Source: Deltaproteobacteria bacterium (GTDB lineage: Bacteria; Myxococcota_A; UBA9160; UBA6930). Taken from it: a DNA stretch of 64,000 nt. The position numbers and the translations under genes were made by a program. Under the pieces are notes generated by a model. The model did no database searches. It was not told the origin of the DNA and worked only from the letters and a program-made list of their open reading frames with translations. Below, one piece after another: positions 54,917 to 64,000 of this stretch (position 1 is its first letter; each line of letters starts with the position of its first letter). The stretch covers positions 1 through 64,000 of the forward strand of contig JAPPPQ010000001.1 of assembly GCA_028817435.1 (NCBI GenBank), written 5' to 3'.

Positions 54917-56919
54917 TCGTGCCGCAGCGCTTCGGCGGGATCGAGCCGCGCGCCGTGACGGCTGGGAAGCAGCGTGGCCCCCAGCGCCAGCACCATCGCC
55001 AGCGCAATCACCACCGCTACCTGCCCCACATCAATCTCCCAGGGCAACGTGCGAAACTGGTAAATCTCGGCGGGCAACGTGTCCACGCCGGTCAAAAGCT
55101 CCACCTGCGCCTGCACCCAGCCGAGCTGGGTGGTCACGGCAATGCCGGCGGCGGCGCCGGCCAGCGTGCCGAGCAGGCCGATCATCGCGCCCTCAATGGC
55201 GAAGATGCGCTCGATGGCGGAATCCCCCGCGCCCATCGCCTTCAAAATCGCAATGTCGCCGGATTTCTCCATGATCATCATCACCAGGGTCACGACGATG
55301 GCGAAGGCCGCCACCACCATGATCATGGTGAGCAGCACGAACATCATCACGCGCTCTGTCTTCAGCGCCTGGAAGAAAGCGGGGAAGAAATCTTTCCAGT
55401 CGCGGGTGTAGTAGGACTCGCCCAAGGCGGCCTCTATTTGCCGCCCGGCGCGCCGGGAGCGGTAGTGGTCCCGGGTGCGCACCTCAATACCGTCCACCGA
55501 GTCGCCCACCCCCTTGAAATCCCGCGCCGCGGCCAGGTCGGTGAACACATACACCTCGTCATACTGGAAGAAGCTGGTCTCGAAGATTCCCGCCACGCGA
55601 AAGAGCTTGAGGCGCGGCGCGGGACCCAGCGGCGTGGGCGGACCGCCGAAGGGCGAAATCAGCGCGAGGGAATCGCCCCGCCTTGCGCCGCTGCGCTGCG
55701 CCAGGCGGCTGCCGATCACCAGCCCCGGCAACCCCTGTGCGCCGGGGGCCAGCGCTTTCAGGGCGTCCTCGCTGCCGGGCAGCAAATCTGCCTGCAGATC
55801 CGTAACGCGCACCACCCGCTCGGGATCAATGCCGTGCAGCCGGACGCCGGCAATGCCGCCTGCGCCGCGCACCATGCCATCGGCATCCAGGTAGGGCGCG
55901 GCTCCAGACACATCGGGCAGCGCCTCAATCTGCTCCAGCAGCGCGCGCCAATTGGAAATAGCGCCCTGCGCGTGGTGCACCGTCAGGTGCGCGCGGTTGC
56001 CGATGATCTCCTCGCGCCAGGTGTTCTCAAAGCCGTTCATCACCGAGAGCACGGTGACGATGAGCCACACCCCCGCGGCGACTCCGGCAACGCAGATGCC
56101 GGTGATCAGCGAGATGAAAGTCTGCCGCCGCTTGGCGAACAGGTAGCGGCCCGCGATGAACCACTCCGCGCTGCCGCGGGAAGAGAGAAAGCCCGCCGCC
56201 GCCAGCGGCAGCAACCCCAGCACCACCAGCCCCACCACGCACGAGAGCAGCGCCGCGCCCAACGCGCCCAGCGACGCCGCGGCGGGCAGCAAGGGCAGCG
56301 CCGCGCCCAGTGTGAGCAGAAGCGCCAGCAATCCCGCGAGCCGCTCCGCATCTCCCGCCCCGGCCTCTGCGGCGGCGGAAGCGGGAACGGGGTGACCTGC
56401 GCGTTGCGAACGGCGGCGGCGCAGGCGGAATCCGGCCCAGCAAAGCCCCGCCACCAGAGCGGGGGCGCTGCTGTAGCCCAGGTGGCCGAGGCCGGCGGCC
56501 AGCAGGACATAGCCCGCGCCGGCGGCCAACAGGGCGGCAGCGCCCAGCAGGCGCGGTGCGGCGGCCCGCAGCAGCAGGGCGGTCAGCGCCTGCGCCGCGG
56601 CGGTGAACACCAGCGCCACCAGCGCGCCCAGCGCCCAGGCTTGCAAACCGCCGGGCCAAGCGCCCAGCGCAATCTCAATGGCAATGCCCGGCGCGCCCTC
56701 GCGGTCCGTGGCCAGCACGCCGAGCAGCGCGGCCCAGCCCAGCGCCGCCCACAGCACCGTGCGCATGCGCCGGGGGCCGCGCGCAAAGCGATCCAGCACA
56801 ATGACCGCGGAGCCGAAAAAGAGCAGCGCCAGGGTGCCGATGCCGATCATCAACACCACGATGAAAGACAGCGCGAGTCCGCCCCCCGCCCGCTGCAGCA
56901 CTTCGAGCAGCTCGCTCAC
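54913..56919 (-). CDS. lolC: LolC/LolE-family lipoprotein-releasing permease with long N-terminal membrane extension
   Basis: This is the permease partner of LolD. The canonical part starts near residue 255 (FIAGRYLFAKRRQTFISLITGICVAGVAAGVW) and runs through a periplasmic domain to three C-terminal helices (FVLLTMIMVVAAFAIVVTLVMMIMEKSGDIAILKAMGA), ending DPAEALRHE. The first 250 residues are an added multi-helix membrane region (about six hydrophobic segments) not found in E. coli LolC/E. Only one permease gene is here, so it may act as a homodimer (LolF-like). The GTG start overlaps lysS (GTGA). Confidence 0.87.
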   Translation of the reverse strand: MSELLEVLQRAGGGLALSFIVVLMIGIGTLALLFFGSAVIVLDRFARGPRRMRTVLWAALGWAALLGVLATDREGAPGIAIEIALGAWPGGLQAWALGALVALVFTAAAQALTALLLRAAAPRLLGAAALLAAGAGYVLLAAGLGHLGYSSAPALVAGLCWAGFRLRRRRSQRAGHPVPASAAAEAGAGDAERLAGLLALLLTLGAALPLLPAAASLGALGAALLSCVVGLVVLGLLPLAAAGFLSSRGSAEWFIAGRYLFAKRRQTFISLITGICVAGVAAGVWLIVTVLSVMNGFENTWREEIIGNRAHLTVHHAQGAISNWRALLEQIEALPDVSGAAPYLDADGMVRGAGGIAGVRLHGIDPERVVRVTDLQADLLPGSEDALKALAPGAQGLPGLVIGSRLAQRSGARRGDSLALISPFGGPPTPLGPAPRLKLFRVAGIFETSFFQYDEVYVFTDLAAARDFKGVGDSVDGIEVRTRDHYRSRRAGRQIEAALGESYYTRDWKDFFPAFFQALKTERVMMFVLLTMIMVVAAFAIVVTLVMMIMEKSGDIAILKAMGAGDSAIERIFAIEGAMIGLLGTLAGAAAGIAVTTQLGWVQAQVELLTGVDTLPAEIYQFRTLPWEIDVGQVAVVIALAMVLALGATLLPSRHGARLDPAEALRHE

Positions 56920-58403
56920 GGCCCCGCCTCTTCCGCAGCGCCCGCCGCGCGCAGGTGCGGAAACAAAATCACCTCGCGCAAATTGGCGGCGCCGACCAGC
57001 GCGCGCACCAAGCGGTCCACCCCCAGGCCGAGTCCGCCGGTCGGCGGCATGCCGTGCTCCAGGGCCTCCAGAAAATCCAGGTCCATGGGATGCGCCTCGT
57101 CATCGCCATGGCGCTGCAACTGCACCTGCGCCTCGAAGCGCGCCCGCTGCTCGTCGGGGTCGTTGAGCTCGCTGAATGCGTTGGCGAGCTCCATGCCGCC
57201 CAGAAAAAGCTCGAAGCGTTCCACCACCCGCGGATCTTCCGGCGAGCGCTTGGCCAGCGGCGAAAGCTCCGTGGGTTGGTGCGTCACAAAAGTGGGCTGC
57301 ACCAGCTCCGGCTCCACATGGGCGCTGAACAAATCATCCACCAGCCGCGCCCAGCTCGGCGCAGCGCCGGCCTCCAAACCCGCCTCCCGCGCCTGCGCGC
57401 GCAGCGATTCCAGATCTGCGGCCTCGAGAATATCAATGCCCGTAGCCGCGCGCAGCGCCTCTTGCATGGTGATGCGGCGCCACGGGCCGCCCAGCTCAAT
57501 GCCGCCGGGCAGCGAGAGACTCGCAAGCGCCGCCCGCGCCGCCTCGCAGATCAACTCCTGCACCAGCTCCATCATATCGCCGTAATCGGCGTAGGCCTGG
57601 TAGCACTCCAGCATGGTGAATTCGGGGCTGTGCTTGTTCGAGATGCCCTCGTTGCGGAAGTTGTGGGCAATCTCATAGACGCGGTCCAAACCGCCAATCA
57701 CCAGACGCTTCAGGTAGAGCTCGTCGGAGATGCGCAAAAACAACTGCTGCCCGTAGAGGGCGTGGTGCGTGGTGAAGGGCCGCGCCGCTGCGCCCCCGTA
57801 AAGGGGCTGCAGCACCGGCGTCTCCACTTCCAGAAAGCCGCGCCCATCCAGAGTGCGGCGCAGCGAGGAGACGGCGCGGCTGCGCAGCAGCGCGATTTCG
57901 CGGGCGCGCGGATTGGCGAGCAGATCCAGGTAGCGCCGCCGGTGGCGCAATTCCACATCCTGCAGCCCGTGCCACTTTTCGGGCAGGGGGTGCAGCGATT
58001 TGGCGAGCAGTTCGATCCCGGCGGCGGCAATGCTGAGCTCGCCCTTTTGCGTGCGCCACAACTGGCCCCGCACCCGGGCAATGTCGCCCACATCGAGTTG
58101 CCTGGCGGCGGCGAATGCCTGGTCCTGCCCTTCGCCGCGCCGCGCGCTCAACTGAATGCGCGCGCCGTCCTCTTCCAGCGTGAGAAAGAGCAGTTTGCCA
58201 AAGGAGCGCTTCGCCCGGATGCGGCCCGCAACCGCCACCTCAATCTGCGCGGCCTGCAGTTGCTCCGCATCCTTGGCATCGTGCTGATGGCGCAGCGCCG
58301 CAACGCGCGCATTCTCCCCGGCCCGGGCCGGATAGGGATTCACCCCCGCCGCGCGCAGCGCTTCGAGCCGCGCGCGCCGCGCCCCGCGCTCGCGCTCGCT
58401 CAC
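56916..58403 (-). CDS. lysS: Lysyl-tRNA synthetase, class II (LysS)
   Basis: LysS charges tRNA-Lys. The 495-residue product has an N-terminal OB-fold ([28 protein letters not shown]) and class II motifs: [12 protein letters not shown] (motif 1 region), [26 protein letters not shown] (motif 2) and [10 protein letters not shown] (motif 3). The [11 protein letters not shown] start is a little shortened. The GTG start overlaps prfB (GTGA). Confidence 0.96.
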   Translation of the reverse strand: MSERERGARRARLEALRAAGVNPYPARAGENARVAALRHQHDAKDAEQLQAAQIEVAVAGRIRAKRSFGKLLFLTLEEDGARIQLSARRGEGQDQAFAAARQLDVGDIARVRGQLWRTQKGELSIAAAGIELLAKSLHPLPEKWHGLQDVELRHRRRYLDLLANPRAREIALLRSRAVSSLRRTLDGRGFLEVETPVLQPLYGGAAARPFTTHHALYGQQLFLRISDELYLKRLVIGGLDRVYEIAHNFRNEGISNKHSPEFTMLECYQAYADYGDMMELVQELICEAARAALASLSLPGGIELGGPWRRITMQEALRAATGIDILEAADLESLRAQAREAGLEAGAAPSWARLVDDLFSAHVEPELVQPTFVTHQPTELSPLAKRSPEDPRVVERFELFLGGMELANAFSELNDPDEQRARFEAQVQLQRHGDDEAHPMDLDFLEALEHGMPPTGGLGLGVDRLVRALVGAANLREVILFPHLRAAGAAEEAGP

Positions 58404-59537
58404 CGGGAACCCGCGCGCTGCAACAGCGCGGCGCGAATGAAAGGCTCAATGCCGCCGTCCAGCACCGCCTGGGCGTTGCCCGCTTCGGCTCCGGTGCGGT
58501 GATCCTTGACGCGCTGGGCGGGATGCAATGTGTAGGAGCGAATCTGGCTGCCGAAATCAATCGCCTTCTTGTCGCCGGAGAGGGCGGCCTTGCGCGCCTC
58601 CTGCTCCCGGCGCAGGTGTTCGTAGAGCCGCGCGCGCAGCACCTTCATCGCCTGGGCGCGGTTCTTGTGCTGGGAGCGCTCGTTCTGACACTGCACCACA
58701 ATGCCCGTCGGCTCGTGGGTAATGCGCACCGCAGAGTCGGTCTTGTTCACATGCTGCCCGCCCGCGCCCCCCGAGCGATAGGTGTCAATGCGCAGATCCT
58801 TTTCCTCAATCTCCACCTCGATGGAATCGTCGAGCTCCGGAAACACCGAGACGCTGGCAAAGGCCGTGTGGCGGCGGTGCTGGGCGTCGAAGGGCGAAAT
58901 GCGCACCAGCCGGTGCACGCCCTCCTCCACTTTCAGCGCGCCGAAGGCGAAATCGCCCCGCAACGTAGCGGTCACGCTGCGCAGCCCCGCCTCCTCGCCC
59001 AGCTGGGCGTCGAGGATTTCGAGCCGATAGCCGCGGCCCTCGGCCCAGCGCGCATACATGCGCAGCAGCATTTCCGCCCAGTCCGCGGCATCGGTGCCGC
59101 CGGCGCCAGCGTTGATCGAGAGAATCGCTGCGCCCGAATCGTGCTCGCCGCCGAGCAGGCTCTGCAGCTCGGCGGCCTCGAGCGCGCGGGCGGCGCGCTC
59201 GAGTTGCTGCGCCGCCTCTTCCCGCGCCGCCTCGCCGTCCTCGGCATGGGCTTCGCCGGCCTCGCCGGCCAGCTCGAGCAGCACGGCGGCCTCGCCCAGG
59301 GCCTCGTCCACGCCGTCAAAGAGCGCGAGTTCGCGCTCCAGCGCGCGCTTTTCGCGCAGCAACGCCTCGGCCCGGGCGCGCTCCTTCCAGAGATCCGGGC
59401 GCGCGGCCTCGCGCTCCAGTCCGGCCAGCTTCTCGCGCAGCGCCGCCTCGTCAAAGACGCCCCCGGAGCTCGTCCAGCCGCCCGCGCAAACCGCGCAGGT
59501 GCAGATCGAGCTCGTGTCCGTCGCGCTTCTCGCTCAT
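58400..59537 (-). CDS. prfB: Peptide chain release factor 2 (PrfB), programmed +1 frameshift
   Basis: RF2 ends translation at UGA and UAA. It is encoded in two frames. The first 28 codons (ATG 59537 to TGA 59451-59453) end in LRGRL. A +1 shift at CTT-TGA-C then continues DEAALREKLAGLEREAARPDLW to the stop at 58400, giving 378 residues. Hallmarks are the GGQ loop in TYRSGGAGGQHVNKTDSAVRI and ERSQHKNRAQAM. The tripeptide SPF that reads UGA is present (RISPFDAQ). The start overlaps lnt (ATGA). Confidence 0.95.
59450..59465 (-). promoter_or_regulatory. RF2 programmed frameshift site
   Basis: CGGGGGCGTCTTTGAC: a G-rich Shine-Dalgarno-like element, the slippery CTT codon, and in-frame TGA followed by C. 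This matches the conserved RF2 autoregulatory site; low RF2 favours the +1 shift. Confidence 0.92.
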
Positions 59538-61153
59538 CGCTTCCTCCCGCTTCGCAGCCCGCCCCGCCCCGCCAGGGCGAAGCAGGCGGCGGCGGCAACC
59601 CAGCAGCTCCAGGCGAAGAGATCGCCGCGCCGGGCGTAGAAAGTCCCCGCATCTCCCGCCGGGCGCAACCGCAGTTCGCCCACCAGAAAGCCGCGCTCGA
59701 AGATTGCAGTCCGCTGCAGCACCCGCCCCCGCCCGTCTATCAGCGCCGATACGCCGGTGTTCGCAGCGCGCGCCGAGTCGAGCCCCGTCTCTGCGGCGCG
59801 CAGCGCGGTAATGGCCAGGAATTGATAGGGCGCGCCGCTCCGCCCATACCAGGCATCGTTGGTAATCGCCAGCAGCGCCTGGGCGCCGTCTGCGGCGAAG
59901 CGGCGGACCAGGTCCGGAAACAGCAGTTCATAGCAAATCGGAACGCCCGCGCGCAGCGCCGGTTCTGTCAATTCAAGGCTGTGGACACGCGCCCCGGGAG
60001 TCACATCGCCGCCCACCTGCGCCAGCGCCCGGACAAAGCGGCCCAGCAGCGGGCGAAACGGCAGATATTCGCCAAAGGGCACCAGGTGAGTCTTGTCGTA
60101 GCGCAGCGCCGCGCCGCGCGGCGAAATGGCGTAGGCGCTGTCGTAGAAGCGCAGCGCGCCCCCCCCGGTCTCCATGCCCAGGGCGCCCACCACCAGGGCT
60201 GCGCCGGTCTCCCGGGACAGCGCCTGCAAGCGCGCGCGCAGCGCGGGATCTTCCAGCGAGCCGGGCACCGCGGTTTCGGGCCAGAGCAGCAACTCTGCGC
60301 CCTCGGCCGCCGCGCGCCGGGAGAGAGTCTCGTAGATGCCGAGGGTGCGCTCGGCCCAGGCCCGCTCCCACTTGACGCCCTGCTCGATGTTGCCCTGCAG
60401 CACGGCGACGCGCAGCGGGTGCCCGGATTCTCCCGGCTGCGCCGCCCAGCCGCCCAGCCAGCCCGCCAGGTGCAGCGCCGCGGCGGCGAGCAGCGCCGGG
60501 GCCAGGCGCAGCCCCCGCCGCCACCCCCCCGGCGGCCCCCAGAACCCGCGCAGGGCCGCCGCGCAAAAAACCGTCGCAAAGGAGAGTCCATACACGCCGC
60601 ACCAGGGCGCCAGCCCCATCAGCAGCGGATTGCGGTGCTGGGCGTAGCCGAGCGTGGCCCAGGTGAAGCCGCTGAGCAGCACGCTGCGCAACTGATCCAG
60701 CGCCGTCCACCACGCGGCCAGGGCCAGGGGCGAATCTGCGCCGCGCCGCGCGAGCCAGGCCGCGCCCGCGCCAAAGGCCGCGGTGCAGAGCGCGGGCTGC
60801 ACCGCAATGGCAAAGGGCGCAGCCGCGCCGGCCCAAACGGGGGCCTGGCCGTAGCGCACCACCGCCACATAACTCCAATGCAAAATGGCGGCGTGAGAGA
60901 GCAGCCCCAGCGCGAAGCCCCACCACAGCGCGCGCTTCGGCGCAAGCCCGCGCAGCACCAGCAACAGCAGCGCGGGAGAGAGCCAGGCGCAGAGCCAGCC
61001 CAAATCCAGCACCGCATCTGCCGCGCCCGCGCCCGCCGCGCCTGCAAAGGGCGGCCAGCCCGCCAGCCAATCCGGCAACCAGCCCGGCAGCGGCTGGGGA
61101 AAGGCGAAAAAAGTGGCGGCGAGATACGCCGCGGCAATTGCGCGCCGGCTCAC
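59534..61153 (-). CDS. lnt: Apolipoprotein N-acyltransferase (Lnt)
   Basis: Lnt adds the third acyl chain to lipoproteins, making them Lol substrates. The 539-residue protein has about six N-terminal membrane helices and a nitrilase-type periplasmic domain with the triad Glu in [12 protein letters not shown], Lys in [16 protein letters not shown] and Cys in [26 protein letters not shown] follows, as in the family, and a final helix closes the protein. The GTG start at 61153 overlaps ybeY (GTGA). Confidence 0.95.
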   Translation of the reverse strand: MSRRAIAAAYLAATFFAFPQPLPGWLPDWLAGWPPFAGAAGAGAADAVLDLGWLCAWLSPALLLLVLRGLAPKRALWWGFALGLLSHAAILHWSYVAVVRYGQAPVWAGAAAPFAIAVQPALCTAAFGAGAAWLARRGADSPLALAAWWTALDQLRSVLLSGFTWATLGYAQHRNPLLMGLAPWCGVYGLSFATVFCAAALRGFWGPPGGWRRGLRLAPALLAAAALHLAGWLGGWAAQPGESGHPLRVAVLQGNIEQGVKWERAWAERTLGIYETLSRRAAAEGAELLLWPETAVPGSLEDPALRARLQALSRETGAALVVGALGMETGGGALRFYDSAYAISPRGAALRYDKTHLVPFGEYLPFRPLLGRFVRALAQVGGDVTPGARVHSLELTEPALRAGVPICYELLFPDLVRRFAADGAQALLAITNDAWYGRSGAPYQFLAITALRAAETGLDSARAANTGVSALIDGRGRVLQRTAIFERGFLVGELRLRPAGDAGTFYARRGDLFAWSCWVAAAACFALAGRGGLRSGRKR

Positions 61154-61580
61154 GGCCCCACGGCCTCGAAGAGCTCGCGCTCCCGCTGCTGCATAATGCG
61201 GGCCTCGGCGGGGGCGGCGTGGTCGTAGCCAAACAAATGCAGCACGCCGTGAATCAGCAGCCGCAGCAATTCCTCGCCGAAGCTGTGCCCGGCCTCCCGG
61301 GCCTGGCGCTCGGCAATGTCCACGGCAATCACCACATCGCCCAGCAGAGCGCCGCGGTGCCGGGCGTGGTCGCCTTCCAGCAGCGAGAAGGCCAGCACAT
61401 CCGTGGGGCCGCGCCGCCCGCGCCAGCGCTGGTTGGCCGCCGCCATGGCGGCAGAGTCCACCAGCGCTACGGAGAGCTCGGCCTCTGCGGCGTCCAGCGC
61501 GCAAAGCAGCGCCCGCGCCTGCGACTCGAGCCGCTCCGCCCCATGCGCCCAGGGAGCGGGCGGCCCCGAAAGCTGCACCG

Positions 61581-61584
<4 letters not shown>
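61150..61584 (-). CDS. ybeY: rRNA maturation endoribonuclease YbeY
   Basis: YbeY takes part in 16S rRNA maturation and ribosome quality control. The 144-residue metalloprotein has [26 protein letters not shown] and the zinc site [16 protein letters not shown] (three His). The GTG start overlaps phoH (GTGA). The phoH-ybeY-lnt order is common. Confidence 0.94.
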
Positions 61585-62597
<1,013 letters not shown>

Positions 62598-62648
62598 GGG
62601 CGGCAGCGTAGCGCGGTCCGGGGGTGGCGGAGAGGCGCAGGGCTCGCC

Positions 62649-62695
62649 TATGCTGCGCGCCGGTTCGAGCCCCGCATGGCGGGGGGGGAGACGCT
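62649..62695 (+). promoter_or_regulatory. rpsT leader: -10-like box and hairpin next to the ribosome site
   Basis: TATGCT (62649-62654) is a possible -10 box without a clear -35. A perfect CCCCGC/GCGGGG stem with an ATG loop (62670-62684) directly precedes the GGGGAG ribosome site (62685-62690). The hairpin could limit ribosome access, as fits the known autogenous control of S20. Confidence 0.35.
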
Positions 62696-62962
62696 TTGGC
62701 GAATCACAAGTCTGCAGAAAAGCGCGCGCGGCAGGCGCTGGTGCGGCGCGCCCGCAACCGCCAGGTGCGCAGCGCCGTGCGCAGCTCGGTGAAGGCGCTG
62801 CGCCGGGCCATTGAGGCGGGAGACGACGGCGAGACTCAGCAGAAGCTGCGCGCGGCGGAGAGCCGCATCCGCCGGGCCGCCAGCAAGGGCGTCATCAAGC
62901 AGGCGACGGCGAACCGCCAGGTTTCGCGCCTCACCCAGGCTGTGCAGCGCGCCGCGCGCTGA
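62696..62962 (+). CDS. rpsT: 30S ribosomal protein S20 (RpsT)
   Basis: S20 binds 16S rRNA early in assembly. The 88-residue basic product reads MANHKSAEKRARQALVRR with TTG as the start, and contains VKALRRAIE and a C-terminal KGVIKQATANRQVSRL. GGGGAG lies 5 bases upstream. The rare TTG start is shared with E. coli rpsT, where it is part of autoregulation. It ends base-to-base with the opposite-strand gene. Confidence 0.95.
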   Translation: MANHKSAEKRARQALVRRARNRQVRSAVRSSVKALRRAIEAGDDGETQQKLRAAESRIRRAASKGVIKQATANRQVSRLTQAVQRAAR

Positions 62963-63613
62963 TCAGCGGCGCGGCGTCCACTCCCGGTCCGCAGTGCCGT
63001 TGCGCCGGTTGGCGGCGCGGGCCATGGCGAAGAGCAGATCGGAGAGGCGGTTCAGGTAGCCGAGCGCGGCGGGGTGCAGCGGCTCGGCGCTGTGCAGGCT
63101 GACGCAGCGCCGCTCGGCGCGGCGGCACACCGTGCGCGCCAGGTGCAGGGCGGCGGCGGACTGCGTGCCGCCCGGCAGGATGAAGCGGCGCAGCGGCGTC
63201 AGCTCTGCCTCGAAGCCGTCTATGTGCCGCTCCAGCGCTGCGATGTCCTCGTCGCGGGGCTCGGGAACGCCGCCCTTGGCGCGCAGCCCGGCATCGGGGG
63301 CGGCGAGATACGAGCCGAGATCGAAAATCTCCCCCTGCAGGCGCTGGCACAGATCCGCCAGCTCGGCCAGGGCCACCCCCCGCCGCTGCGCTTCCTCGCG
63401 CTCAGACTGCGGGGCTTCTGCGAAGGCAGCCGCCTGCGCCTCCACCTCCGCGTGCCGGGATTCCCGCCGGCACTGCGCGGCGGCGACGCCCAGCACGGCG
63501 TTGAGCTCGTCGAGAGCGCCGTAGGCTTCGACGCGCAGGGCGTCTTTGCGGACGCGGCCGGGGGCGAACAGGCCCGTCTCGCCGCCATCGCCGCGGCGCG
63601 TGTAGAGCTTCAT
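62963..63613 (-). CDS. Cob(I)alamin adenosyltransferase, PduO type
   Basis: This enzyme makes adenosylcobalamin from cob(I)alamin and ATP. The 216-residue product has the N-terminal ATP loop TRRGDGGETGLFAPGRVRKDALRVEAYGALDELNA and the C-terminal FILPGGTQSAAALHLARTVCRRAERR, then LGYLNRLSDLLFAMAR, all diagnostic of PduO-type enzymes. A Glu/Gln-rich insert (about residues 50-80) lies between the halves. The ATG overlaps the ccmH stop (ATGA). Confidence 0.92.
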   Translation of the reverse strand: MKLYTRRGDGGETGLFAPGRVRKDALRVEAYGALDELNAVLGVAAAQCRRESRHAEVEAQAAAFAEAPQSEREEAQRRGVALAELADLCQRLQGEIFDLGSYLAAPDAGLRAKGGVPEPRDEDIAALERHIDGFEAELTPLRRFILPGGTQSAAALHLARTVCRRAERRCVSLHSAEPLHPAALGYLNRLSDLLFAMARAANRRNGTADREWTPRR

Positions 63614-64000
63614 CGCGGGCCGATCTCCCGGTCCACCATGGCGGCGAGCTCCGAATCATCCGGCGCGGGCGCGGCTTCGGCGCTCCGCCCGCCGCGGCGG
63701 CTCTGGCGGCGCAGGAAGCCGAGGGCAATGGCGCCGCCCAGCAAAATCGCCGCGCCGGGCACGGCATAGGCCAAAATGCCGATGCCCTGCGCCCGGGGCG
63801 AATGGCGCAGCTGGTCGCCCCAGACTTCGTAGAGGCGCTGCTCGGTTTCGGCGCGGCCCGCCCCGGCCTGCTCCTGGGCGATGATCCACTGCCGCAGTTG
63901 ATCGGCCTGCGGGCTGGGGCATTCGGAAAGGGCGAGGCCGGGGCAAAAGGGACTCATTACCTGCTTCGCCAGCTCGGCGCTCCAGCCGGGGGAATCGGAG
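63610..64000 (-). CDS. ccmH: Cytochrome c biogenesis protein CcmH/CycL, 5' end beyond the window
   Basis: The frame is open to the window edge, so the start is missing. The visible 129 residues read ELAKQVMSPFCPGLALSECPSPQADQLR, then a helix pair (WIIAQEQAGAGRAETEQRLYEVWGDQLR) and a membrane helix (AVPGAAILLGGAIALGFL) with a charged tail. This is the CcmH layout, with the FCPG line seen in deltaproteobacterial forms instead of the LRCxxC of E. coli. It helps attach haem to apocytochromes in the periplasm. Confidence 0.82.
   Translation of the reverse strand, partial: SDSPGWSAELAKQVMSPFCPGLALSECPSPQADQLRQWIIAQEQAGAGRAETEQRLYEVWGDQLRHSPRAQGIGILAYAVPGAAILLGGAIALGFLRRQSRRGGRSAEAAPAPDDSELAAMVDREIGPR

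Noticed and set aside
62600-62690. tRNA-like T-arm (GGTTCGAGC with CCCGC) before rpsT
   Set aside because: The stem has a mismatch, and no acceptor, D or anticodon arms can be placed upstream. The sequence is better explained by the rpsT leader hairpin.

Overview
This is a GC-rich, tightly packed stretch of a Gram-negative (diderm, LPS-making) chromosome. It is mostly core cell-envelope and translation genes with a few accessory insertions. Several traits resemble the former Deltaproteobacteria: a BamA with an extra N-terminal alpha/beta domain, LpxI rather than LpxH, a Gfo/Idh/MocA oxidoreductase between lpxI and lpxB, a RemA/DUF370 gene beside gmk, and a CcmH with an MSPFCPG motif. A complete Tol system, DksA and a gammaproteobacterial-style TonB-dependent receptor are also present. 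I therefore suggest a deltaproteobacterial-grade lineage but cannot name a phylum with confidence.

Layout. (1) 111-13370 (-): a 4419-residue autotransporter-like surface protein (PKD/cadherin-like modules, about 19 Calx-beta-like repeats, C-terminal beta-barrel). (2) 13415-15499 (-): panB-panC-panD, vitamin B5 synthesis, with a good promoter. (3) 15615-16129 (-): a RelB/DinJ-YafQ type toxin-antitoxin pair with its own promoter. (4) 16188-22600 (-): tolQ-tolR-tolA-tolB-cpoB-dksA-tsaD-ksgA, with pal missing from its usual place after tolB. (5) 22726-27728: pepA, a mono-haem cytochrome c, a small membrane protein, an RpoH-type sigma factor, a DUF192 lipoprotein and a carboxylesterase. (6) 27811-40318: an LPS assembly region with msbA, waaE-like, rel/spoT, a guanylate kinase read in-frame into a DNA methyltransferase plus HNH domain, remA, hldA, two heptosyltransferases, and an LptF/G permease fused to a Kdo-kinase-like domain. 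(7) 40487-43721 (+): a TonB-dependent receptor followed by a lone VapD. (8) 43757-62597 (-): one continuous run of 15 genes, phoH-ybeY-lnt-prfB-lysS-lolC/E-lolD-bamA-skp-lpxA-lpxI-gnnA-like-lpxB-waaA-lpxK, many joined by 4-base stop/start overlaps. (9) 62696-64000: rpsT with a TTG start, cob(I)alamin adenosyltransferase and a ccmH cut by the window edge.

Working together: regions 6 and 8 hold most of the lipid A/Kdo/heptose pathway (lpxA, I, B, K, waaA, hldA, heptosyltransferases, Kdo kinase domain), lipid A flipping (msbA), LPS transport (lptF/G), lipoprotein maturation and sorting (lnt, lolC/E, lolD) and outer-membrane protein assembly (bamA, skp). Envelope synthesis is interleaved with translation and stringent-response genes (prfB, lysS, ybeY, tsaD, ksgA, rel, dksA, rpsT). 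lpxD, fabZ, pal and rpoZ, which often sit in these contexts, are not at the expected places.

The most unusual element is the gmk-methyltransferase-HNH reading frame (32705-34609). An essential nucleotide kinase has no stop codon of its own and runs into a visibly more AT-rich, probably acquired, DNA-modification gene.
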